From Cymbidium sinense (Eukaryota; Streptophyta; Magnoliopsida; Asparagales; Orchidaceae), in NCBI GenBank assembly GCA_021442155.1, contig CM038228.1, positions 85,948,114-86,012,113 of the forward strand: a stretch of 64,000 nucleotides of DNA, written 5' to 3'. Every line of letters begins with the position of its first letter. Position 1 is the stretch's first letter. The notes below the pieces were generated by a model. It was not told where the DNA came from. It saw only the letters and a program-made list of their open reading frames with translations, and made no database searches. Below are positions 27,801 through 39,800 of the stretch, piece after piece. Position numbers and translations under genes: made by a program.

Positions 27801-30800
27801 TGACGGTAAATAAAATTCTCTATTTTCATTTAGGAGAAGTTGCTTAAGTCAATCATACTCTCACAATCTTCTTTGAGAAGTTTATTTCATCCACTTATGT
27901 TTAATATTCTCTTCTAAGAAAAATACTTTATGATTTTCATTCTTAATGCACTTTACTTCTACTATTTCTTTATTTGACTAACTTATACATACATCTTACA
28001 CTCTCTTTAATATCTAGTCTATTATAGAAATCACTAAAAGCTATATTTTTTGCATCTTATATTGCTTTCTTAGAATTCTTGTGGGTCACTTTATATTTTT
28101 TTCAATTATCCGAGCTTTTACATATGAACTAGTTTTTTTAACAAAGCTTATTATTTTTGATCTTTCCTTGCACATTTTGACTTTATCATCAACTGTTTTA
28201 TTAAAAAGATTTTTTTTTATTCTCCAAGCACATTTTTTTGCAATTCGTTTAATCTCACTTGCTACATTTTTCTATATAATATCAACTTCCTTATGAACAT
28301 CCCAAATCATAAGATCTTGTAGCTAACTATTAAATATATTATTATTATTATTATTATTATTATTTAAGTAAGCTCATATAATCCTAGGACAATGTTTTAA
28401 TGTATTTTTCATTTTTCAACCTTTCATTTTAAATTCCAAAACTAGTAATCGATGTCGAGTATTTAAATATTTAGCCGAAATGATCTTACTATCTTTACAA
28501 TCTAAACGATCTATTTTTTTATAAAAAAATAATAAATTTGCATTTTACTAGGCCTATTCTTATAAGTGATAATATGCTCATCTATTTTCTTAAATAAAGT
28601 ATTAACAATTATAAAATTATAAGTTAAAGCAAAATCTAATATCATCTTATATTTTTCATTAGTCACTCTAAATTCATAGCTATCATGAATGTTTTTAAAA
28701 TCTTCTACTACTTTGACAACATGCCCATTTAAGTTTCCTCTAATAAATACTCTTTCTTCAAGCAGTATCATTTGTATTAATCTTTATAGGTCATTCTAAA
28801 ATTTTTCTTTTGAGCATATATCCAAATCTTACTTCAGGAGTATAAATATTTATAACATTAATTATCTTAGCATCAACAATAATCTTTAATGCTATAATTT
28901 TATCTCTAATTTTATTTATTTTTACAACATTATCTTTTTAACTCTTATCTATAATCATATCTACATAATTTCTAATACGACTCCTATTAGAATACAAATG
29001 CTGCAAACTTAAACTATTAGTTTCGTGGCTTTCTCCCCAACACATTTAGTTTCTTGAATAGAAAAGATATTTATCTTCCTATGAATCTTAATATCTATTA
29101 ATTTACCCGTAAAAATACTTATATTTCAAGTTTCTATACTTAATTTTAGTTTTATGGACTAACTTCTTTGCTCACATTCATTCATAATGTCGGAACCTTT
29201 GTTTATTTAACATTCCACCCTGCATCACGCATGCCTCGCATTACACTTTTCACCGATTCAATATAACGGTTGCTTCAGAACACCCCAAGCATTAACATAA
29301 TGTATTAAATAACTCATGTCATGATTTTTCGACAAGTTTTATGCTTGTTGTTGACTACCTAATGCAACCCTCCACTTTTCTCATATGGGGCTTGGGATTT
29401 GACAAAGACAGTGGGTAAATAAAAATTCTAAACTACTGCAACTCAGAAGAAAATGAAGTAATATGCATGTTAGTTATTATTTAAGTTGTAAAGTAATTAT
29501 AAAACATGACTTTCTCAATAATAATTATGATCAGAAATATCGTTTATTTGCCAAAATTATGAATCATAAATGGATTGTAACATTTAATTGATAATGAGAG
29601 CATAAACATGAACTGTGCTGATCATATTAAAATTTATTCTTTAGTATATACTTAATAAATTCATCACAAGAGTATTGTCCAAATATAAACCTAACTAATC
29701 ATTAGTTGATGCATCTCTTGTCAGCAGAATAGAGCACATAAAGTTACTACCGTCTGCAGTGTAAGCTCCAAACTCAGCATTATTGGATACGTCCTTTATC
29801 AATTTAATGGGTATTAGCTCATATGTCTATTATTATTTGTAGTAGAAAGGTTAAATTCATCAACGCTCCAATACATTAGTATCCACATCTGCTTTAAGGG
29901 GGCGACTCCATCTTTCAATATACACATACATGTATTCTTATATGTTAACTCTTTGCATTTTTATCAACATAAAATCTTTACTTGTAAGAAACATTGTATA
30001 AAATAATATATATGCTTTTTTGAAACAATTGAAACATATCATGATGACGTACACACCAATCACTTTAATATAGAAGTATCATTTTTACATTGAAGAGAGT
30101 TAAATCATTGTAACTATATGAGATATACAATCTTGTAGCAATAATATTTGTCTTCTGCTTATAAAAGAATATGAATCATAAATATATACATTAAATGCAG
30201 TATATTTAGAATAGAGGAAACCATACTCCAATCTAATAGTGAGATTATCCACTTTATCTATAGTCTATTTGATTTATTGATTAATTATTAAACATCATCT
30301 CCTTTAGCTTTATACTTATTTTCATATTTGCAAGTGCATGTAAAGCATTCATATTGGCTAACTTAATTCTTCTTTAGTCATATGGTCTCTGTAATCCCTA
30401 ACTCAATTTGCTTCAAAATGTATAATGTGTCATTATTTTTAAGCCAATGACTTGTACTAGCCTCACAATTTCTCATAAGCATACACCTATATTCACTTGC
30501 TTTTTTAATTAGATTAGAATTACAACCCTAATGTCATGAAATAAATTTGACAACATAGAACATAACTTTATAATACAACTTATCATAACATTACTAGAAT
30601 AAATACATGATTGAATGTGCTTTTTTAACCATATTTTTTTTATAGATTCATCATTTATTAATATGATATATATATTTCTTTATAAAAATTCTTGAATTTA
30701 TAAATTAATTATCAACTATGACATTTAATATAATCTCAAAAATCCATCATACCAATTATGAAAGAAACTCATAATTGAATGCCAACTCAAATCAATTTCA

Positions 30801-33800
30801 TCTTAAAAATGAATTAGAGAAACTTAAGGTTAATATTTAGCTTGCTTGGGATGGAGAGATAAAAGGGAAAAAAACAAGAAAAACTTTTAGATCAATTCTC
30901 AAATCCTAGAAAATTCTTAAACAAACCATAATTATTATTTCCATATATAAATAGAAGTCATTAGTTTAGGGCTTTCCTTTTCAACAATTTTTTTCTAAAC
31001 TCTTAAAAGAAAACTTTATCATGAATTCTTTGTAAATCTCGGTAAAAAATGAAACATAATCAAATAATCATAATTTATCTTTTAATTTGAAGAAAGAAGA
31101 AGAGGGGAAGCTCTAGCTATCTCCTTTTCCTTCCCAAAATTGTGTCGAACACCACAACTCAAGACTAAGGATTGAAATCTCATGTTAGTGTTCCACCACT
31201 CAATTGCCATCCTGGTTAGCTTGTTTGGTCTCGCTCTCTTGTCTCTTGCCTCCACTCCCTCTCCCATTATGCTTGTTCTTTTCTTCTCGACCCATTCCTC
31301 TTTACCCCCCTTAAAGGGTTTTATTAACTTCTTACCCTTCTGAAAGGTCGTATTGACTCCTTACTCTTTAAGGAACATATTGACATATCACATATATTCC
31401 ATTAAATTGACCATATAGGTTGTACTTTATTTTATCATTGCAAATTATTTTATACTTAAAATTTCATTATTTGCACAAAAAATATTAACTTATTCATTTC
31501 GAGAAATTTGTCTATTTTAAATCAATTCAATCTCAATAGCTTAATTAAGTCTTTAAATCCATAATATTTTAATTAAGTAATAAATTTAATAATGCTACTT
31601 TTTAATTGAATGAATAATATTTTCATTTAATATTAGGCTTTTCTAAAATAAATCATACAAGAGGAAATTGAGTGTTAGAGTGAGGAGATATAAATTGATG
31701 TTAAGTGAATGAAATATATTATTATAGGCCAAAAAAATTAAGAACTATTGAGGTGTAGTTGTGAAAAGGGTGAAAAGTGAAGAGATGAGAAATGTAAGGA
31801 TTTTAATTAGGTTAGTTCTACCAAAGTAATGATAATGGGATCTTAGTTAAAGATGTGATTTAAAAATAATAAAAACTATTTTTCTAAGAAATTACTTAAT
31901 GAGACCACGATAAACAAACTTTAAACTATATATTGTAGGTTGATTTATAATATTGAAGTTTAGTTAGTTTTGAAGAACCGTCAAAACAAAACTCTAGGTC
32001 CTGAGTGAAATTTGTATGAAGATTTGAAGAATATTTGGGACCAATTATCATGGTTTGGTTAATAAATTTATTTAATAGAACCATAAAAACTAAAAGGTAA
32101 TGATTAAAGAAGAAACATTTTGATTTAAGTATTGAAGAATGAAGGAGCATGCTTATGAGTCATACAATGATATTATGGTAGAAGTATTGAAATACATCTT
32201 AGAATAAATCATATTGATATCAATGAATCAATTTGATTTTATACCATGTTGGTTCCATTGGAGGTGTTGTTCTAAGATAATTGGTGAAAAATTATGTACA
32301 AAAAATAAAAACTTTATATATATTTATTGTGTTTGTGAATAAATATTCCTCCATTTGGAGAATGAATTCCATGCACTGTGTTAAAGTTGTAAAATAGGTT
32401 CTGGGGTAGTCGCTTACGATCTGCACTACAAGAGAGCGTTTTGAAGAAGCTGCAGTGGAAAAGTTGCGTTTTCCAACTTGGCCTAATAGAGTGCAAAAAT
32501 AAAAAGAAATTGTAATTCCCATTGCAACTTTTAGACAACAGTTTCTCTTGTTGTAGCTCCACCACTGTATTTTCATATTGCTGCAGCTGTCTTAAATAGA
32601 TTCTAAATATTTGATGTAGCATTGACCACAAGTCTTTTGAATTTGCCTATGAGTTCTCAATTATGGTAGGATTACATCAAGAAGATTAGGGATATGTCTA
32701 TTTTTTTTTTAAAGTATTGGTTATAAAATTTCTTACAAAGGATATATATGATGATGCGTAAATACAAATGGCATTGCTTCAATATGTGAGATGTTTGTTG
32801 AAATAAGTGAAAAGTTGTAATAATTGAGGAGATTCTTAGATCATAAGGGGCATATGTATCAATGGAGTTAATTTAAAGAATGCAAAATTGATAACTATCA
32901 AGCAATATTGTTGTAAGATCTACTTAGTTGTCATAGACTAAGTATCGTTGTTCTTTTATGCGGTGGAAAAGTTGTATTTTCCAACTTGATCTAATAGAGT
33001 ACAGTGGCTGCAAATAAAAAGAAATTGTAATTCCCACTGCAACTTTTAGACAATAGTTTCTCTGCAATAGCTCCACCACTGCATTTTCATATTGTTGTTG
33101 TCTTAAATAGACTCTAAATATTTGATATAGCATTGACCACAAGTCTTTTGAATTGGCCTATGAGTTCTCAATTATGGTAGGATTACATCAAGAAGATTAG
33201 GGCTATGTCTATTTTTTTTTAAGTATTGGTTATAAAATTTCTTACAAAGGATATATATGGTGATATTCCATTATGCGTAAATGCAAATGACATTGCTTCA
33301 ATATATGAGATGTTTGTTGAAATAAGTGAAAAGTTGTAATAATTGAGGAGATTCTTAGATCTTAAGGGCATAGTATCAATGGAGTTAATTTAAAGAATGC
33401 AAAATTGATAATTATCAAGCAATATTATTGTAAGATCTACTTAGCTGTCATAGACTAAGTATCGTTGTTCTTTTATGCAACAAATGAGAATGAAGTTTAT
33501 AAATTTTAGAATTATAGTTGGGCATTAAAAAGGTTGAAGTCCCTCATGAGCTTGTAATAAGAGAATTGCATGAAGAGAAATGGTACATTTTATAAAATAC
33601 AATGAGACTACTTATGGTTTTTTTGTATCTAAATGTTGGCAATAAAGTACTCATTGAAAGCCATATTGAGTGGCATGAAAATGCTAATAGGATATAGAAT
33701 TAAGTGTGAAAGGCTTATGAAATCAAGAAGAAGTATCTATGACATGGGATTTTTTTTTTTGAAATGCATTGAGGGATAATAGTTCTCACTATAGTTAGAA

Positions 33801-36800
33801 TTTAAATAATGAATAGAATTGTTGTTTTAATAAAATATGGAGAAAAATATTAGTTAAATATGTGCGAAAAATGTTTCCAAGAGGTGATTAGATTGGATTG
33901 ACTTTTCAATAGTTGGAGGTGAATCCCAAGAATTGTAAGAGGAGTTATGACTGCTGCAGATTAAGTCTTATGACAATAAGGGTTAGAGATAGCTTTATAG
34001 TGGTTGGATGATGAAATAGAAAGAGGGAGAGATTGCAGGTGGAGTATTTGGAAGAAAGGAGGAATTTTTTGAAGTTGGAATTAAGGTTTTATTTAATCTA
34101 AAATTGATTTCATATTACAACTTGAAAACTTTATTAATAGACAATTAATAAATATGTGGAAGTATGTTTAAATTCAAAAGAAATTAGAAGATAAAATAGC
34201 TAACTCCCCTAATGATTGTCAGGCGACTAACCTTTAGGATGAGGATAAGAATCTTATGAAGGATATTTGGATTTGTTTTTAATCTTCCAAGTGTTTTTCT
34301 ATATTCTCTCCTAGCCATCTTTTTTTATTTGGGATTTTAAAATTAGGTCTCCACTTAATTGGTGCTTGCAAATTATTTGTTTAAGGATTGATTATACTTG
34401 GTTTTACAAATTATTTGTTTAAGGATTTTGATTATACTTGGTTTTTAAAACTTATGTATCATGACTTCCAATGCTAGATTATTTGCTCCTACAAATGAGA
34501 GCTCCTTTTCACCTTTTGTATCTTGGAATTGTTTTTCTTCTCTCGTTGTAGCTATGAATTTTCGAGTAGGTGAGATACTTTACTTTCTTCATTTGATTGA
34601 TGATGATCAACAATTGAGATGGTGCTTGTGCTATTATTTGATAATCTTTTCTACTCTTAATGTGAAATATTAGATCGACTAGCTTTATAATTTTTCTTTC
34701 TTTACAAGTAAATATTTTGTTTCTTTCTAAAGAAGATACCATTCATATCCTACACCTACAAATACAGATTACTAGTATTACTTGACAAATGGTGCATGTA
34801 TTCCTATATTTATTTGGGTTAAATTAATCAAATCAGTCTGTAACTCTAAACTAGGTTTAACAAGTTGATTGTGAACCAATTTGAACCATCTTCAAGTTGG
34901 AACCTGGAAAGCCTAAGCCGTTTAAAACCTCAAGTCACCGTAATTGAATTTTGTCAAGTTGCAGAAGATTTATCCTTGTTCCCTAGCACCAAGCTACTCA
35001 AATTATTTGAGGGATAGATGAAATTGCTTATAAGTATAGGGTATCAATCTAAATTTGACAACTTGCATAGAGTACTCAATAAGTAACTAGGGTTTCTTTC
35101 TAGAGGAACTATTCTAAGATACTCTTTTAAATTCAAAACTCACTTATATTTTCGCATTAGTAGTCGACTAAAAGCTTAACTTACTCGATCTATAGCTAGC
35201 TACACTGAGTTTAATATATGTATTCTTTATATAATTGTACCATGGAAGTCATTTTTTATTATTGATTTTAATCTTAGCCTATAAATAGAGGCTCAATTGT
35301 CAATCTTAAGCATGCATATTTTCTTAGGCTGACATTTTATCTTGGTGGAAATCACATTTAAATCTTGTTTACTATTCTTATGAGAAATCTCTTTCACATA
35401 ATATTTTAATTGCTTTTTTATAGCTTGATTTGACTTGCACTTCTTTATTGGATATATTGTAAATCAATTTATGAAGAGATTTTTTTTTTTGTATCCATCT
35501 TCTCTCTCTTCCCTTTCACTCTTTAATCTTGATTCATTACTTCTATGAAGTCTTAGAATGGACAACTTTGGATCCAAGAATCTCTTTAGTTTGGCAAGTA
35601 TAAAATGAAAGACTAAGAACCATGATATGGTTCTTTTAGAAGATTGTGATAGGTACTTCCAAAACAAGCCACCTAATGATGATACCACTTAATAGTTGCA
35701 TTACTTGGGGAATCACCTAATGAGGATGATATAGAGGATATTCAAGTGCTTTCTACAAGCTGCTCTTCTTTCTTGTTCCCTTTGCGAGAATCAACCCTTT
35801 CTAACTGCTAACTACTTGAATTGCAACATCTTAATCAACACAATGAGTTCTTTTGCCATTACCTTAAAGCACTTTTTCGATTAGATGAATCTTAATCCTT
35901 CGAGGTTTTCACTCTTTGATGAGATGGCTACCAATTTATCAGAGAATTCATGCAAGCAAAATCTATTTGAGTTACTATTAGTACAAAAGAAGAATTGTAT
36001 TCATAATGACATTACAACCAACTTCAGCAAAACTCCAAGTTTAATTTCATTAATTTATGGGTTATAAGTTGCTTGCCAAGTTTACCTTAAGACTTTAATG
36101 AGGAATAGACAAAAAAAAAAAAAGAAAAAAAAGAAAACATTATCCACTCAATCTTTTTCATTGTTAGTGTAATAATACTTGTTTATTTCAACGAAGAAAT
36201 TGACAACATTGGTTCTATTAGGACCTATGACATTTTGCCTTCCCAAAATCCCTAAGCATGAGGCGATTTCTTCTTCATACTCTTTTGAGGTTTAGTCCAT
36301 GTAATCTTGTGACTTGATGAAGTTGCTAATCAAGTCAACCTTGCTTGGAATTTTTGCTAACTTAGCTTTTATCTCCTTTCTTATTATATTAGTCTCTTTT
36401 TTTATTCTACTTCCATTCAACAAAATTTCAACTTTGCCAATCAAGCCACACAATTCTTCATCTCATAAGCATGATTCTTTTGTTTGAGTCAAACTTGATA
36501 AGAAATGACTTATGGATTAATATTGCCATGATCTTGTCAAACTTTTTTACACAATTAAAAGTGTCCTATCGTTACAATCACATTGCAAGGCTTGAAGGTA
36601 TTATTTTGGTGAACCATGTGCTTTTTACCAATTTGGTTCTTGCTTGCTTCTCTAGTCACTTTGCCATAAATCTCTTGGACCTTTTTTTTTTCTGGATTTC
36701 TTGCTTGCTAGGTCACCATTTGAGATGATGACGCTCATTGAAGTTAATGATTTGGCTCTCAACTTAGCATTTGACTTCAATGTGGATAAAAGCTTCTTAC

Positions 36801-39800
36801 CCCATGATGATACCTTTACCTTAGAGCTTGGATTTGGATTATCTTCTTGGCACCTCAACTATAGTATCTCGTCATTTGGGCGGACTTTGATATCAGGGGA
36901 ATAATAGTAATTGTTGGTTGAGTTGAAAAAGATAGTATTGAACCTGCAATAATAGGTTGCAAAGTCTTTGGTAAAGAATCTCCTTCAACTTCCTTTTTCA
37001 TTGACTTTGCCTTTTACCTTTGCCTTCTTGGGTCTAAGTTTGACTCACATGCTCTTCAAGGGATTTCTCCTCTAAAACAAGAGGTATCTTTTCTTATCCA
37101 CATCATTTTGAAAGACACTCAAAGTGGCATTCAGGCTAAAGCTAATTCCATGTCATTGGATAAATTGGCAAGAATATCAAAATCGTAGCGACTTAGCAAA
37201 CTATTCAATAACAAGTAAAATCAAAATTTAAAATTTTAATTTTAAATGTAAACAATTTTACTTCTTGATTAAGGTGGAAGGGTGAGTACCCCATTGGTCA
37301 TCATTAGATGAGTATACCATCTATTTGAGTACATAATACTTTAACCCCATAAATTGCTATTACTCCCTATTGGAGGGCTTTGAATTCATGCCCTTTGACT
37401 GTGGAGAAAGATTATGATGGATAAGACATTGTAAAATGAGTTGGGCATTGTCTGATCTGGAATGAAATCACATATAATGTTAGGGGAGAAGGGAAATCAT
37501 AACCCGAATTTGAACCAGTCTTTGTAGAAGCATAGCTCAACGTTAGATAGAGTTTAGTAACTCTGATCTCTACTGCCCTTAGCGTGAAGTCATCACCTAG
37601 CCGTAATTTTGTTGTCTTGATTTTGGTAGTTTTGGTTGCATGGGAGCAATAATACAAATTATTGTCTTTCTTTCTCCTTGAATTCATTTGCATGGGGGCT
37701 GTCAAGTATGAAGGTGACATTAAAATTCAACTTCCAAAATGTTTTAAATCCTGAGATATGAAGAAGGGATTGAATTAACTCTCCATCTTAATGATAGAAG
37801 TGATGACCTTCTTAAGCATTTAGTTTCTGTATTAAGGAAGGTTATCTTTTAAGCTTTTATAGATTTTGGGATTAGTTTTGTTTTAAATTCAAAATTTTTA
37901 TCTCTGTATCTACAAATATGCATTAGGACTTAATTATGAATGAAATCAAATAAGATAATGATCAATTAGCTTCCAAATTGTCTCTGTCCTCTCTCACCAC
38001 GATTAGCTAACCTTAACTCTCTACTGAGCTGGCATCCTTTCTCTTCTTTTTTCTTACCTGAGTGCTCAAAGAAGAAAGGGAATTGAAGTCCTTCGCCAGG
38101 CTAGGAAACAATAAGACAAGAAAAGTATGGGGAAGAAACTAAGATAACAAGATGAGAAGGAAGATGGAAGAATAAGATTAAGGAACTCATGAAGAAAGAG
38201 GTAATGTTGGTTGTTAAGAGAAGACTTTCTAATCTTGCTACTTTCATAAATCATAATGTTCTAAGGCACTTTTTTTTTCCGCATCATAGTAACCATGATA
38301 TTGCTTATCTAATTTGGTTACCTTTCTAAATAAATTAATTTGGTTAATTGCATGGATCCATTATCTAGATAAAATCTTTCACACTTTGATTATCCTACCT
38401 AGGAATCCTAAGAAATAAAGCAATGATAATAGCCCTTTATATTTGGATAGCCAATGCCAACCTTCCATTTTTGAATTGAGAGGAGGTTCAAAGATATCAT
38501 CCTTTCAGTTCGGTATCACATTTGCATAATTATGTTTCAAAAAACAAAGAGAAACCATCAATATATATCATTTTTAGCAGTGTTTGAATATTTAATGCAG
38601 GTTTAAATGATGTAATTTTTCATGAATTCTCCTTCAATCATTCATTGAATTATATTTTGTTTTAATATTTACATTTAACACTTGATTTTTTTCACTATTC
38701 TCTTCTATCAGACTCTGTTCAACTTGGTTTTCTTCCTAGACATGTTGCAAAGTGGGCAGCCCCTCTTGTTGATCATGGGTTTTTAGAAATTTCAGCATTT
38801 GTATGTCCTAAAGATGCCCTTGAAGCTGCATTAGATGGAAATAATGAAAAGTACAATGCTTACTATTCATAACACAGGCATGCTTTTTTTATATTGAATT
38901 TTTTAATCATTTTTCTCTTGAAAGTGGTTCTACAGCTTTTTGATTTCACGTGATTTTCACTTGATGTTTCAGATCTTATTAAAGTGACAGGAAAGTTGTG
39001 CAATGCAGGGGCCAAAGTTCTCCGAAATATCAGGATTGCTTCAACCTGAACATTTCCCTGCTTTATGCTTATTTATTGCATCCATCCAACGGTGCCATGG
39101 CCTTTGGCGCCTGAAAGAGGTATCCACAAGGCCCTTCATAATGGTACCCTGCAAGGAATTAAATCTTATATTTCTTGAACGTTGAGCATTTCTGACTCAT
39201 TTTTTTCTTCTTTGAACTTTCATTTTAAGCATACTTTTTATTGTGATAAACCATAATATGGTTTCCAGCTTTGCCATGACAATTTTTTAAAGCTCTCCAT
39301 GTTGTAAATCTTTAAGTGTTTAAATCTGATATGTTCACATTTCAGCGAATATGACAACCAAAGTTTTCAAATAATGCTAATGGTTAGGGATAGTCGACAG
39401 TCTCATGAAAAGGGTAAAGAGCCATGTCACAAGTATTTCTGGAAGCTTTGTCTCAGCCTATGCTATGTGATGTCAGTTTCTTTTTTTCTTGTTTTAATTT
39501 GTGTTTTTATCTCTGTAGTAGTTTTTACTTGTTGGCAAAGCCTTTGGATACATGAATTAATAAGTTTTTCTTGAAAGGGATTTTGCATCTCAAATATCTG
39601 GTTAATTGCACTGTAACTTTTTATTTTGTTTGTGGGATCCAAAATATGTTTTTGTTTACGTTTTTCTTGTTTACTGTGCATCAATTAATTCCTTCCAAGT
39701 GGCTGTCAATATTTTTAAAATAAGGAATAATTAGAAGTTTGAAAGGCTCATATTTTGTTCTTCTTCTGCATTTTTTTTCATTGGTTGAAGATCCTTTGTA

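Larger units (their letters stand above)
26281..29425 (-). mobile_element. RTE-clade LINE copy 3, near full length, reversed
   Basis: The left edge is the reverse complement of the RTE 3' end: CAACAACAACAACAAACAAC followed by CTTTTATCCCACTAAGTAG. The right part carries the 5' leader shared with copy 1 (CTCCACTTTTCTCATATGGG and GATTTTTCGACAAGTTTTAT). Endonuclease lies at about 28.4-29.1 kb and reverse transcriptase at about 26.9-27.6 kb, both broken. An ATT microsatellite (28335-28364) and a 32-bp duplication (about 27489-27548) are internal. No clear target duplication found. Confidence 0.88.
26000..30632. repeat. Dispersed repeat, copy B, interrupted by RTE copy 3
   Basis: It matches copy A (11230-13345) in order, but its parts 26000-26280 and 29430-30632 are separated by the reversed LINE at 26281-29425. 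The block ATGAAGTAATATGCATG follows the LINE at 29453, as it follows the matching point in copy A at 11586. This gives the order of events: the repeat first, the LINE later. Confidence 0.65.

Noticed and set aside
36471..36904. Overlapping ORFs on both strands near 36.7 kb
   Set aside because: Short, mutually overlapping, with hydrophobic or charged runs from AT-rich codons; no recognisable domain.
39003..39185. Small ORF MQGPKFSEIS... as a gene start
   Set aside because: It is exon 7 of the phosphodiesterase gene read from an intronic ATG and through the next donor.
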